Below are positions 8,649 to 17,299 of a stretch of DNA of 35,249 bases, in pieces. The notes under the pieces are model-generated. The model made no database searches and was not told the DNA's origin. It saw only the letters and a program-made list of their open reading frames with translations. Origin of the DNA: Bacteroidota bacterium (GTDB lineage Bacteria > Bacteroidota > Bacteroidia > Cytophagales > Cyclobacteriaceae); the NCBI GenBank assembly GCA_027592755.1, contig JAQCLE010000031.1:1-35249 (forward strand). The letters run 5' to 3'. Every line of letters starts with the position of its first letter. Position 1 is the first letter of the stretch. The translations under genes and the position numbers were made by a program.

Positions 8649-8828
8649 TCAGAATTTCTTTAAATATTCATCTTTCGTCAACCACAACTCTTCAATCCGG
8701 TACATATGGAAATGATCATGCATCATGGCATGACGCAGAAGGATATAGTGTGAGTATTTATTGAACTCCGGATGTACCGCAGTCTTACTCCAGAGGTCAT
8801 TCTCAAAAGATTTCACAAGTGAAACCAT
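8649..8828 (-). pseudogene. 3' remnant of a DinB-family gene
   Basis: A 59-residue open frame begins with ATG at 8828 and reads MVSLVKSFENDLWSKTAVHP, then EFNKYSHYILLRHAMMHD, then HFHMYRIEELW. This is the C-terminal helix pair of a DinB/YfiT-like four-helix bundle, including the HPEF motif and the HDHFH cluster that supplies the distal metal ligands. DinB proteins are normally about 150-170 residues, so the first two helices and the first metal His are missing. The frame is closed by TAA at 8859-8861, next to the stop of the DUF5686 gene, so no longer N-terminus is available. Most likely it is a gene remnant; expression as a small protein cannot be excluded. Confidence 0.6.
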
Positions 8829-8863
8829 TTTTATCCGTAGCTTAAATTGGAAATCAATTTAGA

Positions 8864-11278
8864 TCAGAAGCCAATTCCAATTCTAACGCCACTCCTTTTC
8901 ACATCCAAAATACTTGTGACGAAATCGACCCGCACCACTTTGAAAATATGCTCCAATCCAAACCCCAATTCCATATATCCCGCTATGCCTGGAATTTTTA
9001 GGTAATGCATAGAAGCAACGGATTGCATCTTCAGCTTTCTGATCAGTGGAATTTTATTGAATACAAATCCGTTGAAATGATGTTCAAAATGACCGGTAAA
9101 ATATTTGTCATTGGTGCTATAGAGGTAATAATCTAAAAGTTGGAAATTGTTGATGTCGAATTGGGCAAATTCAGTCCTATTGCCATCAAAGTGTTCAAAA
9201 TCAGGGAAGGCCATCTCATCATTGCCAAAGAAAAAGCCAGCCTCAGCCTGTATTTCGGATTTCCCAACAAGTCCCAAATCCCATTTGTCATTGGCCCAGA
9301 ATCGCAACTCGTTGAACGAAACATCCGAACCGAAGAGATCATAACCTTTAATGAATTCGACATTCAATATCGGTAATTTGGATCCATAGATAATCTTTCT
9401 GTCTGGCCGTGAAATATATTTCTGATTGAAAATGAAACGGAATCCAAGGGACGTTTTCAGTGCCTGGTGCTTTGGAAAAGAAGTATCGGTAACTGCCAAA
9501 TTCAAGGGGTTATTATTAGTAAAATCACGTTTTTCTTTCTTCCGGAAGGAATAATCATCCGTATTAACAAGATCAGTCCTTTGTGAATATTCAACTTTAG
9601 CAGTCATCATGATGCCATTTTCCAGCTCCGAGCGATATCGACCTTCCCAGAAATCGCGGGCATAAAGTTTCATGTAGTTCTTGCCAATAATCAATGTTTC
9701 AAATGTGTTGATCAGTGGGCTGATGGCACCTGGATTAAGCTGTTCCACAAAACGACCGAAAGTTGTTTCGATAGAAGAAAACCTTTTGCGATTGTATTGG
9801 TATTCCAGGTTTAGTTTCGTATTGAACCTGTCATTTCCAAAACCATACCGGATGGCTGGTTTGATCTCATATCGGCGCTCCCGTGATAAATCTTTCCGGA
9901 ATCCGGCATCAAAATTCAGTACCAGACCTTCGACAGTGTTGTATTGCAGCGCCTGGGTAATAGGGTCAATGCGAAAGGATTTTTTCTGGAATGAACTTCG
10001 ATGTGTATAGCCACTTACCAATAAATTTCCTACACTCAGCTTATTCCCCTTTCGATCAACTGAATCTTTATAATCTTTCGACTCACGAATCACCTGAAGA
10101 CTATCTTTTACAGTATAATCCCTCCTTTCAAGAGTAGTGAGCGGGATAGGCCTGATAGCCTTCCAATAAATTGAATCCCTTGTGTTGGCCTCCTCGTTGA
10201 TGGCCAGGATTTCATTGGTAAAGTATTTTTTCTCCCTAACCGGTTCCACTTCATAGTTCGAATAAACCCCAACGAAATTCCCCTTCCCTTCAAAACCAAA
10301 AACCTTAAGCTCAAAAATGAACTTTTGTGACAAAAGCATCCAGACATCATCAGTGACAGGGGCAAAAACCTGCTGAATTCGCAGGCTATCAACGAATTCG
10401 ATTTGGTTGGCTTTTGTTAGGAGAATATCAATGCTATGAATGCGCCATGAATCCTCCATGATGTAAATGAAGCCACTGATGACAGGATCATTCGGCCGTT
10501 TGGGGATTACCTTAATTTTATTGATCAGGTACGAGCCCTCCATTTTTGTGCCCTCGAGTTCATAATCGTAAAACATGAAAGCATTATTAGCGATCGGGCT
10601 TACAATACCGCGTTGGGTGAGCCCCTCATATTGCTGAAGGTTATCGTAGATGTTCACCATCATTTCTGAAGCCTGGTTAAAACTGAAAGCGTTATTGTAT
10701 CCGCTTACTTTCGAGGAGATCATGGTCTCTTTAATTTTATCCGGCTTTTGAAAGCTGAATTTTGAAACCGATTCGGAGAGATAGACTATTCCAGTATCGA
10801 TGGTCACAGGAATCCCAAAAATTTTGTCCGGTCTTTTATCGAGGGTTTGAAGGCCTTTGATATAGACATCACACGAGTAAGAATCAACCTGTTCAAGATA
10901 GAACTTACGTTTGTTGATGGTTTCTCTCACAATCCGATCTGCCGGATTCTCTCCGGCAGTGACGATAATTTCATCCAACTCAACAACTTCAAATTCCAGG
11001 GTAACATTAAGTATCAGGTCATTTTCACCAATACTTACTTTTTCCCGAATGGATTTGTAGCCAACATACTGGAAAACAATGGTGTAGTCCCTCGAGGCCA
11101 ATTCCATAGAGTAATAGCCCTGAGAGTTGGTTGTCGTTCCATTGGTAGTGCCTTCAATATACAAAGTGGCAAATGGCAAACCCATTGAATCGGTATCAAC
11201 TACTCGACCATGGAGTTTAGACGCCTGGCTAAGAAACGGAAGAAAAATTACAACAAGGGTTACGAAACCAAACTTCAT
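8864..11278 (-). CDS. DUF5686 outer-membrane protein with carboxypeptidase-like regulatory domain
   Basis: An 804-residue exported protein of the DUF5686/carboxypeptidase-regulatory-like family, common in Bacteroidota. A signal peptide ends near SQA-S (residue 19). Residues about 22-105 form a CarboxypepD_reg-like beta-sandwich, with HGRVVDTDSMGLPFATLYI followed by a TTTNSQGYYSM motif, as seen in front of TonB-dependent receptors. The rest is the DUF5686 region, and its second half alternates short beta strands and polar turns and ends in phenylalanine (GIGF), as expected for an outer-membrane beta-barrel. No TonB-dependent receptor plug is present. It stands alone on the minus strand, divergent from the SDR gene. 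Its function is not established; an envelope role is inferred. Confidence 0.85.
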   Translation of the reverse strand: MKFGFVTLVVIFLPFLSQASKLHGRVVDTDSMGLPFATLYIEGTTNGTTTNSQGYYSMELASRDYTIVFQYVGYKSIREKVSIGENDLILNVTLEFEVVELDEIIVTAGENPADRIVRETINKRKFYLEQVDSYSCDVYIKGLQTLDKRPDKIFGIPVTIDTGIVYLSESVSKFSFQKPDKIKETMISSKVSGYNNAFSFNQASEMMVNIYDNLQQYEGLTQRGIVSPIANNAFMFYDYELEGTKMEGSYLINKIKVIPKRPNDPVISGFIYIMEDSWRIHSIDILLTKANQIEFVDSLRIQQVFAPVTDDVWMLLSQKFIFELKVFGFEGKGNFVGVYSNYEVEPVREKKYFTNEILAINEEANTRDSIYWKAIRPIPLTTLERRDYTVKDSLQVIRESKDYKDSVDRKGNKLSVGNLLVSGYTHRSSFQKKSFRIDPITQALQYNTVEGLVLNFDAGFRKDLSRERRYEIKPAIRYGFGNDRFNTKLNLEYQYNRKRFSSIETTFGRFVEQLNPGAISPLINTFETLIIGKNYMKLYARDFWEGRYRSELENGIMMTAKVEYSQRTDLVNTDDYSFRKKEKRDFTNNNPLNLAVTDTSFPKHQALKTSLGFRFIFNQKYISRPDRKIIYGSKLPILNVEFIKGYDLFGSDVSFNELRFWANDKWDLGLVGKSEIQAEAGFFFGNDEMAFPDFEHFDGNRTEFAQFDINNFQLLDYYLYSTNDKYFTGHFEHHFNGFVFNKIPLIRKLKMQSVASMHYLKIPGIAGYMELGFGLEHIFKVVRVDFVTSILDVKRSGVRIGIGF

Positions 11279-11442
11279 TTTATGGGTTACAATTCAGGGT
11301 CAACGCAAATTTGATGGATTTGATTCCTTTTTGCAGACAAAAAGATTTTAATACAAGATAAAATAGAAGGACATAGATTATTGAAATCAAGAATCTTTGT
11401 TCTTTTGTCTTGGTCTAAAAAGATCATGAGTAAAATTGTGAT

Positions 11443-12258
11443 ATGAAAAACAAAGTTGTCATTATTACCGGGGCCACATCAGGAATTGGCCGGGCCTGTG
11501 CGTTCGAATATGGGTCAAAGGGCGCACTCGTAGTTGTAACAGGTCGCGATCAGGAAAAACTTAATAGGCTATCGGATGATTTAACAGGCTCAAATATTGA
11601 GCATCATTCAATTCTTGCAGAGGCAAGTTCTAAAAATGACAACAAAAAAATGGTGAAAGAAACTATCGCCAAATTCGGTCGGATTGATGCTTTGATAGCG
11701 AACGCTGGTATCGGAATGAGGGCCCTTTTCGAGGACATAGATTTGTCCGTTTTTCTTAAGGTTATGGAAGTGAATTTTAACGGCACAGTCTATGCAACTA
11801 AATATGCACTCCCTCATATTCTTGAATCCAAAGGATCTATCATAGGAATTTCTTCCATCAATGGTCATCGGGGAACGCCGGCCAGAACAGCATATACGGC
11901 TTCAAAGTATGCAATGGAAGGATTCTTTGAATCATTAAGGACTGAAGTTTTCAAACGTGGTGTTCATGTGCTCGTAGTGAGCCCGGGGTTCACAAGTAGC
12001 AACATCAGAAATATTGCGCTTTCTGCCGATGGTACTTCGCAAGGTGAATCGCCAAAGGATGAGAATAAATTGATGTCGTCGGAAGCGGTGGCAGTTGCCA
12101 TTTATAAAGCGCACAAAAAAAGAAAACGAGACATAGTGCTCACTGTGCAGGGAAAAATGGCTGTTTTCTTTAATAAATGGATTCCTTCGGTTTTGGATAA
12201 CATAACATATAATATGATGCTGAAGGAGTCGGATTCACCAATGAAGGGGAAAACATAA
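11443..12258 (+). CDS. short-chain dehydrogenase/reductase
   Basis: A 271-residue classical SDR oxidoreductase. The cofactor loop TGATSGIG is at 9-16, NAG lies at 87-89, and the catalytic residues are Ser138, Tyr151 and Lys155 (YTASK), with Ser-to-Tyr spacing of 13 as usual. Asn111 in the NFNG segment completes the tetrad. The C-terminal part (LRTEVFKRGVHVLVVSPGF and onward) resembles the DHRS7-like group that often acts on lipid or steroid-type ketones, but the substrate cannot be assigned. Arg35 after the second beta strand (VTGRD) suggests NADP(H). The gene ends 5 bases before the convergent rsmI stop and has its own upstream region. Confidence 0.9.
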   Translation: MKNKVVIITGATSGIGRACAFEYGSKGALVVVTGRDQEKLNRLSDDLTGSNIEHHSILAEASSKNDNKKMVKETIAKFGRIDALIANAGIGMRALFEDIDLSVFLKVMEVNFNGTVYATKYALPHILESKGSIIGISSINGHRGTPARTAYTASKYAMEGFFESLRTEVFKRGVHVLVVSPGFTSSNIRNIALSADGTSQGESPKDENKLMSSEAVAVAIYKAHKKRKRDIVLTVQGKMAVFFNKWIPSVLDNITYNMMLKESDSPMKGKT

Positions 12259-12263
12259 AATGC

Positions 12264-12941
12264 TTAGTTTTTCCCCCCAACAACAATGACAATTTCTCCT
12301 TTTACCGGCTTGGCCGAGAAATACTCTACCAGGTTTTCTAGTGTGTCATTGACAGTTTCCTCATAAATTTTGGTGAGCTCTCTGGAGACGGAAGCAATTC
12401 TGTCACCGCCAAAATTTTCGGAAAACTGCTCAAGCGCTTTAACCAGCCTATGCGGGGACTCATAAAAAATCATTGTTTTTCTTTCTTCCAAAAGTTCCTT
12501 TAACCGTGTCTGACGCCCTTTTTTATGAGGAAGAAACCCCTCAAATACGAAGCGGTCTGCCGGAAGACCTGATTTGATTAAGGCTGGCACAAAAGCCGTT
12601 GGCCCGGGCAGACACTCCACTTTCAGATTATTTTGAAGACATTCCCTAACGAGTAAAAATCCGGGATCAGAAATTCCTGGTGTTCCGGCATCGGAGATAA
12701 GCGCCATGATCGAGCCACCAGAAAGTTGATCAATAATTGATTTCAAAGCCCTGTGCTCATTGAATGCATGGAAACTTTTCAGTGGATTCCTGATGTCATA
12801 ATGTTTCAAAAGCTTCAATGATGTCCGGGTGTCTTCAGCCAGAATGTGGTCTACTGATTTGAGAATTTCAAGTGCACGTATTGTGATGTCACCCAGGTTA
12901 CCGATAGGGGTGGGTACGAGGAAAAGGGAAGTTTTCTCCAT
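12264..12941 (-). CDS. rsmI: 16S rRNA 2'-O-ribose C1402 methyltransferase
   Basis: A 225-residue SAM-dependent methyltransferase of the tetrapyrrole-methylase fold that methylates the ribose of C1402 in 16S rRNA. The family N-terminus LVPTPIGNLGDIT is present, as are AEDTRTS, the SDAGTPGISDPG loop and LPGPTAFVPAL. The C-terminal extra domain of proteobacterial RsmI is short here, as is common in Bacteroidota. The start overlaps the stop of the pterin dehydratase gene (TAATG on the minus strand), so the two are translationally coupled, downstream of asnS. Confidence 0.95.
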   Translation of the reverse strand: MEKTSLFLVPTPIGNLGDITIRALEILKSVDHILAEDTRTSLKLLKHYDIRNPLKSFHAFNEHRALKSIIDQLSGGSIMALISDAGTPGISDPGFLLVRECLQNNLKVECLPGPTAFVPALIKSGLPADRFVFEGFLPHKKGRQTRLKELLEERKTMIFYESPHRLVKALEQFSENFGGDRIASVSRELTKIYEETVNDTLENLVEYFSAKPVKGEIVIVVGGKN

Positions 12942-13171
12942 TAAATCAACTGATCAATGGCTTTGGCTAATTCCCGGTCTTTGTCTGTAACGATGTCTCC
13001 GGCATCATGCGTACTGAGCTCAATAGTTACCTGGTTGTAAACATTCGACCAGGTGGGGTGATGATCCATCTTTTCAGCGATTAAAGCTACCCGGGTCATG
13101 AAACCGAAGGCTTCCTTGAAATCTTTGAATTTGAAATCCCTAACGAGCTTGTTGTTTTTTTCCTTCCACAT
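12941..13171 (-). CDS. 4a-hydroxytetrahydrobiopterin dehydratase (pterin carbinolamine dehydratase)
   Basis: A 76-residue PCD/DCoH protein. The active-site signature is clear: [16 protein letters not shown] supplies the paired His residues and the Pro-Trp, followed by [16 protein letters not shown]. The enzyme recycles the pterin cofactor of aromatic amino acid hydroxylases by dehydrating the 4a-carbinolamine. It is about 20 residues shorter at the N-terminus than standard members, but the catalytic half is complete. It lies 30 bases after asnS and is coupled to rsmI by a 1-base overlap. No aromatic hydroxylase gene is in the window. Confidence 0.9.
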   Translation of the reverse strand: MWKEKNNKLVRDFKFKDFKEAFGFMTRVALIAEKMDHHPTWSNVYNQVTIELSTHDAGDIVTDKDRELAKAIDQLI

Positions 13172-13201
13172 CCCTAAAGATCATGAAACCTCACATAAAT
13201 A

Positions 13202-14671
13202 TCAAAAATCAGCGCTACCTGGGGTACGCGGGAATGGGATGACATCCCGGATATTACCCATCCCCGTTACAAACTGAACCAGTCTTTCGAAGCCGAGTCC
13301 AAATCCGCTATGAGGAACGGTACCAAATTTTCTTGTTTCCAGGTACCACCATAATGTATCCTCATCAATGCCAAGCTCCCTGATTTTATCATAAAGCTTG
13401 TCATAACGTTCCTCACGCTGTGAGCCACCAATTATTTCACCAATACCCGGGAAGAGAACATCCATTGCTGCTACGGTTTTTCCATCGTCGTTCTGGCGCA
13501 TGTAAAAAGCTTTAATCGTTGCCGGATAATCCTTTAGAATAACCGGTTTTTTAAAATGCTTCTCTACCAGGTAACGTTCGTGCTCAGACTGTAAGTCGGC
13601 TCCCCATTCTTCAATCAGGAATTGAAACTTCTTCTTCTGATTGGATTTTGAATTCCTGAGAATGTCTATTGCTTCAGTATATGTTAACCGTACAAAATCA
13701 TTATCAACGATAAATGCTAATCTTTCCAGAAGAGACATTTCACTCCGCTCCTCCTGCTTTTTATTTTTTTCTTCTTCAAGCAATCGTTTGTTAAGGAATT
13801 CAAGATCAGGGGTGCAATTCTGCAGGGCATATTTGATGATATATTTAAGCATCTCCTCGGCCAGATCCATATTGTCGGTGATGTCATAGAAAGCCATTTC
13901 CGGTTCCATCATCCAGAACTCTGCGAGGTGGCGACTTGTGTTGGAGTTTTCAGCCCTGAAAGTTGGCCCGAAAGTATAAATTTCCGTGAGCGCCAGGGCT
14001 GCTAGCTCGCCTTCTAATTGTCCTGAAACAGTCAGGTTCGTCTCTTTACCAAAAAAGTCTTTTGTGTAATCAACTTCGCCCTTATCGGTTTTCGGGGGAT
14101 TTGTTGGATTCAGGGTTGTTACCCTAAACATCTCCCCGGCACCCTCGGCATCTGAGCCGGTTATGATCGGTGTATGGATATAGACGAATCCTTTGTCGTT
14201 AAAGAATTTATGAATAGCATATGCCAGGTTATGCCGAACCCTCAGAATGGCCGCAAAAGTATTTGTCCTCGGCCTCAAGTGTGCTATTTCTCTAAGAAAT
14301 TCCAGGCTGTGACGCTTGGGCTGAAGTGGAAACTTTTCAGGATCAGCAACACCCAGTATTTCAAGTTTCTCAGCTATCAGTTCAACCCGCTGCCCGGCTC
14401 CCTGAGACTCATTCAATTTACCGGAAATCGACATGCTGGCGCCTGTTGAAATGGTATCAAGAATTGAACTGTCAAATTGTGCCGGGTTTACAACTATTTG
14501 CAGGTTGTCAATTGTGGAGCCATCATTAAGGTTAATAAAAACGACATTTTTACTTTCCCTTTTCGTGCGCACCCAGCCTTTGACACAGATAGCTAAGCCA
14601 ACTGGTGTTTCTGTTAAAGCTGTATTTATTTTAGTTCTTTTGAGATGACTCACAACTATTGATTTACTCAT
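13202..14671 (-). CDS. asnS: asparaginyl-tRNA synthetase
   Basis: A class IIb aminoacyl-tRNA synthetase that charges tRNA-Asn. I place the start at ATG 14671 (489 residues, [11 protein letters not shown]), because the 21 residues upstream in the open frame do not look like family sequence. The N-terminal OB-fold anticodon domain (about 20-120) is followed by the catalytic domain. Motif 2 is visible as [20 protein letters not shown] near residue 235, with WMMEPEMAF directly after, and motif 3 as [12 protein letters not shown] near the C-terminus. A charged insertion ([14 protein letters not shown]) interrupts the catalytic domain, as in other Bacteroidota AsnRS. It is followed 30 bases later by the pterin dehydratase and rsmI genes and is divergent from rpoN. 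Confidence 0.97.
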   Translation of the reverse strand: MSKSIVVSHLKRTKINTALTETPVGLAICVKGWVRTKRESKNVVFINLNDGSTIDNLQIVVNPAQFDSSILDTISTGASMSISGKLNESQGAGQRVELIAEKLEILGVADPEKFPLQPKRHSLEFLREIAHLRPRTNTFAAILRVRHNLAYAIHKFFNDKGFVYIHTPIITGSDAEGAGEMFRVTTLNPTNPPKTDKGEVDYTKDFFGKETNLTVSGQLEGELAALALTEIYTFGPTFRAENSNTSRHLAEFWMMEPEMAFYDITDNMDLAEEMLKYIIKYALQNCTPDLEFLNKRLLEEEKNKKQEERSEMSLLERLAFIVDNDFVRLTYTEAIDILRNSKSNQKKKFQFLIEEWGADLQSEHERYLVEKHFKKPVILKDYPATIKAFYMRQNDDGKTVAAMDVLFPGIGEIIGGSQREERYDKLYDKIRELGIDEDTLWWYLETRKFGTVPHSGFGLGFERLVQFVTGMGNIRDVIPFPRTPGSADF

Positions 14672-14747
14672 TAAATTGCCCGCAAAAGAACCAAAATTGC
14701 TGCCGGATTCCAAGCTGCAACCACGTTTAAGCAATTACGGTATAAAA

Positions 14748-14780
14748 TTTGCTATGTTGTCGCCTTTTGGTCTAAATTTG
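14748..14780 (+). promoter_or_regulatory. candidate Bacteroidota-type promoter for rpoN
   Basis: TTTG at 14748-14751 and TAAATTTG at 14773-14780 are separated by 21 bases, fitting the Bacteroidota -33/-7 arrangement (TTTG, about 19-21 bases, TAnnTTTG). The predicted transcription start would lie near 14786, leaving a leader of about 45 bases before rpoN. Confidence 0.5.
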
Positions 14781-14829
14781 GTATTGAAAAAGGTACCTAA
14801 AGACGTCAAATATCTAATTCAACGCCATT

Positions 14830-16269
14830 TTGCAGAAGCTTGGACTCACACAAACCTTAAGTCAAAAGCTGTCTCCCCAACAGATTCAGTTCATTAAGCT
14901 TTTGCAGGTACCAACGGCGGAACTGGAAACACGAGTCGAGGAAGAATTAGAGATTAACCCCGCTCTTGAAGAAGGCAAGGATGATCCCGAAGAAAAAGAA
15001 GAGGATTTAGAAGAGGAGGAGTATGAAACTTCAGACGATGATATAAATATTGAAGATTACCTCCAGGACGATTACAGTGGTTATAAAATGCAGGGCGACG
15101 GTCCCAATCCCGACGATGAAAATAAAGAAATGCCCATTTCGATCGCCACTTCATTAAACGAGCAGCTTGAGATACAATTGGGTTACCTAAGATTGGATGA
15201 AAGACTGGAGATGATTGGCAAACAACTCATAGGTAGCATTGAAAGTGACGGTTACATAAGACGTGATCTTGAAGCGATCGTTGATGATATTGCATTTGCA
15301 CAGAATATTGAAACCGATATTGATGAGGTCGAGAGTGTACTCATGAAAATCCAGACTTTCGATCCACCTGGAATCGCTGCAAGAAATCTACAGGAATGCC
15401 TTCTTCTACAGCTGGAGAGAAAACTTGATGATGGTTTGAATGTCCAGATTGCGATCCGAATTATAAGTAATTGTTTTGACGAATTTACTAAGAAGCATTA
15501 CGACAAAATCACAAAAAAACTAGGGCTCGAAGATGAGAGCATGCTCAAAGAAGCCATTCTTGCAATCACGCGATTAAATCCAAAACCAGGGGGTAGTTCA
15601 AGTGGATTGGTTCGTACACAATATTTAATACCTGACTTTATTTTAAACAACAATAACGGCAAACTTGAGCTAACCTTGAATTCAAGGAATGCCCCCGAAT
15701 TGAAAGTAAGCCAGTCTTATTCCGAAATGCTCGATGCCTATGGCAAAAGCGACAAGAAAGATAAAAAGCTCAAAGAAACGGTAAACTTTGTAAAACAAAA
15801 ACTGGATTCGGCCAAATGGTTTATTGATGCGATAAAGCAACGACAGAATACTCTACTTAATACGATGAGAGCCATTCTTGAGTATCAATTCGAATTTTTT
15901 CAGGAGGGGGATGAAAGTAAATTAAGGCCCATGATACTCAAGGACATAGCAGATAATATTCAGATGGATATTTCAACTGTTTCGAGGGTGGCTAACAGCA
16001 AATCCATTCAAACAGATTTCGGGATATTTCCATTAAAATATTTCTTCTCTGAAGGGATTTCAACAGATTCAGGTGAGGACGTTAGCAGCCGGGAAGTAAA
16101 ACATGTGCTCAAAGAAATGATTGATAAGGAGAACAAAATGAAGCCTTTGTCGGATGATAAGATAGAAACAATGCTCAATGAAAAGGGCTATAATATCGCT
16201 AGAAGGACAGTTGCGAAATATAGGGAGCAATTAAATCTTCCGGTAGCAAGATTGAGGAAGGAGCTTTAA
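14830..16269 (+). CDS. rpoN: RNA polymerase sigma-54 factor
   Basis: A 479-residue sigma-54. Region I is Gln-rich (TQTLSQKLSPQQIQFIKLLQ) and contacts activators and the -12 element. Residues about 50-95 are a strongly acidic region II. The core-binding region and helix-turn-helix follow, and the RpoN box ARRTVAKYR at 457-465 recognises the -24 element. The frame has no ATG: a TAA lies at 14815-14817, and the first usable codon is TTG at 14830, with ATT just before it. The start is therefore non-standard, TTG being the better choice. The PAP2-like gene begins on the base after the stop codon. Sigma-54-dependent activators are not in the window. Confidence 0.96.
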   Translation: MQKLGLTQTLSQKLSPQQIQFIKLLQVPTAELETRVEEELEINPALEEGKDDPEEKEEDLEEEEYETSDDDINIEDYLQDDYSGYKMQGDGPNPDDENKEMPISIATSLNEQLEIQLGYLRLDERLEMIGKQLIGSIESDGYIRRDLEAIVDDIAFAQNIETDIDEVESVLMKIQTFDPPGIAARNLQECLLLQLERKLDDGLNVQIAIRIISNCFDEFTKKHYDKITKKLGLEDESMLKEAILAITRLNPKPGGSSSGLVRTQYLIPDFILNNNNGKLELTLNSRNAPELKVSQSYSEMLDAYGKSDKKDKKLKETVNFVKQKLDSAKWFIDAIKQRQNTLLNTMRAILEYQFEFFQEGDESKLRPMILKDIADNIQMDISTVSRVANSKSIQTDFGIFPLKYFFSEGISTDSGEDVSSREVKHVLKEMIDKENKMKPLSDDKIETMLNEKGYNIARRTVAKYREQLNLPVARLRKEL

Positions 16270-16887
16270 GTGACACAATTTTTAAAAGCGCTTTCCATTG
16301 TTCTTAACCCATTAATTATGCCTACAACGGTCTTCGCCGTTATCATCTACATGGCTCCGGAGGCGGCCAGCCCTCTAAATTTGGATCAGTCATTTGACAT
16401 ATTATTGCTACTTGGCCTGACAACATTTTTCATTCCCTTGCTGAGTCTTGGTTTTTTAAAACTCTCATCTTCAATTAAGAACTTTGAATTGGAAAGCCGA
16501 AAGGAAAGAATCATGCCTTTCCTTTTTATGACATTATTCTATGGCCTGACCGCTTATATGTTTATTTTTAAAATAAGGGTCAATGATTTTCTGACTGTAA
16601 TTCTAATTTCAATTTCAGTACTTGTACTCTCGATTGCCATCATAACCTTTTATATTAAGGTCTGTGTTCACAGTACCGCCATCGCGGCTGTGGTGGGATT
16701 TACTTTGGGCATTATTGTAAGAATGCCCTCGGCCTCGCTCATATACCCTTTAATTGGTGGAATAATACTGCTTGGTGCGATAATGAGTGCCCGATTATCT
16801 CTTAATGTTCAAACACCAGCTGAAGTAGCAATTGGCTCAGGATTGGGATTTATTTTTGGATTGGCTCCAATCCTGATATTCACTTGA
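16270..16887 (+). CDS. PAP2-like membrane protein with altered active site
   Basis: A 205-residue membrane protein with about six to seven helices, starting with GTG directly after the rpoN stop codon and surely co-transcribed with it. It resembles small Bacteroidota PAP2 (phosphatidic acid phosphatase type 2) proteins: a RKERIMPF loop at about 77-84, KVCVH with His134 in the position of the usual KISxH, and SARLSLNVQTPAEV at 173-186 where relatives have ARxxLGAHTPxEV. The His expected in the last motif, which forms the phosphohistidine in PAP2 enzymes, is Gln181 here. Either activity is lost or the protein does something else. Family assignment is by pattern and moderately sure. Confidence 0.72.
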   Translation: MTQFLKALSIVLNPLIMPTTVFAVIIYMAPEAASPLNLDQSFDILLLLGLTTFFIPLLSLGFLKLSSSIKNFELESRKERIMPFLFMTLFYGLTAYMFIFKIRVNDFLTVILISISVLVLSIAIITFYIKVCVHSTAIAAVVGFTLGIIVRMPSASLIYPLIGGIILLGAIMSARLSLNVQTPAEVAIGSGLGFIFGLAPILIFT

Positions 16888-16888
16888 T

Positions 16889-17299
16889 TCATGGGAACAT
16901 CTCCTGGAGCGCCTCCCACAACTTATACTTAAGTTCCCTATTTTGGTTCAAGTCGCCAATTGAATCAGCACTTAAAACGCGGACATCATCTATTTGCTGA
17001 ATTTGATACTTTTCAGCTTCATACTCAATTCCGAAAAGCAGGTATTGTTTATGGCCAGACTCAATATCCAAAGCCGAAGAAAAGTCCGGATCAACGACTT
17101 TAATAGAAGCAAGTAGTTTTATAAAAGTATCATTTTCCTTCTCATCCAGATTCCCCAAAACAACCATTGTCTCCGATTTTGGCGTTCCGTAATCCGTTTT
17201 GGCTTCGGCAACTTGTCTATCAGTTGAAGAAGATTTTCGATTAATGATATAAATTTCTTCAGTAATAAAATGTTTCAAAAAAGAATTCTCCTTCTCCAT
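16889..17299 (-). CDS. small protein, possible DNA polymerase III psi (HolD)-like
   Basis: About 136 residues from ATG 17299, which overlaps the stop of the glycosyltransferase as TGATG; a GTG two codons upstream (17305) is the alternative. The protein is soluble and acidic, with no signal peptide. Its plan resembles the psi subunit of DNA polymerase III. A short N-terminal helix (SFLKHFITEEIYII) is followed by a variable linker. Next come alternating strands and helices (MVVLGNL, KQYLLFGIEY), and the C-terminus reads VLSADSIGDLNQNRELKYKL then WEALQEMF, like the psi ending with its conserved Leu-Trp. The similarity is weak and only by eye. The operon (tpiA and glycosyltransferase upstream) gives no support, so the protein is best called hypothetical. 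Confidence 0.6.
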   Translation of the reverse strand: MEKENSFLKHFITEEIYIINRKSSSTDRQVAEAKTDYGTPKSETMVVLGNLDEKENDTFIKLLASIKVVDPDFSSALDIESGHKQYLLFGIEYEAEKYQIQQIDDVRVLSADSIGDLNQNRELKYKLWEALQEMFP

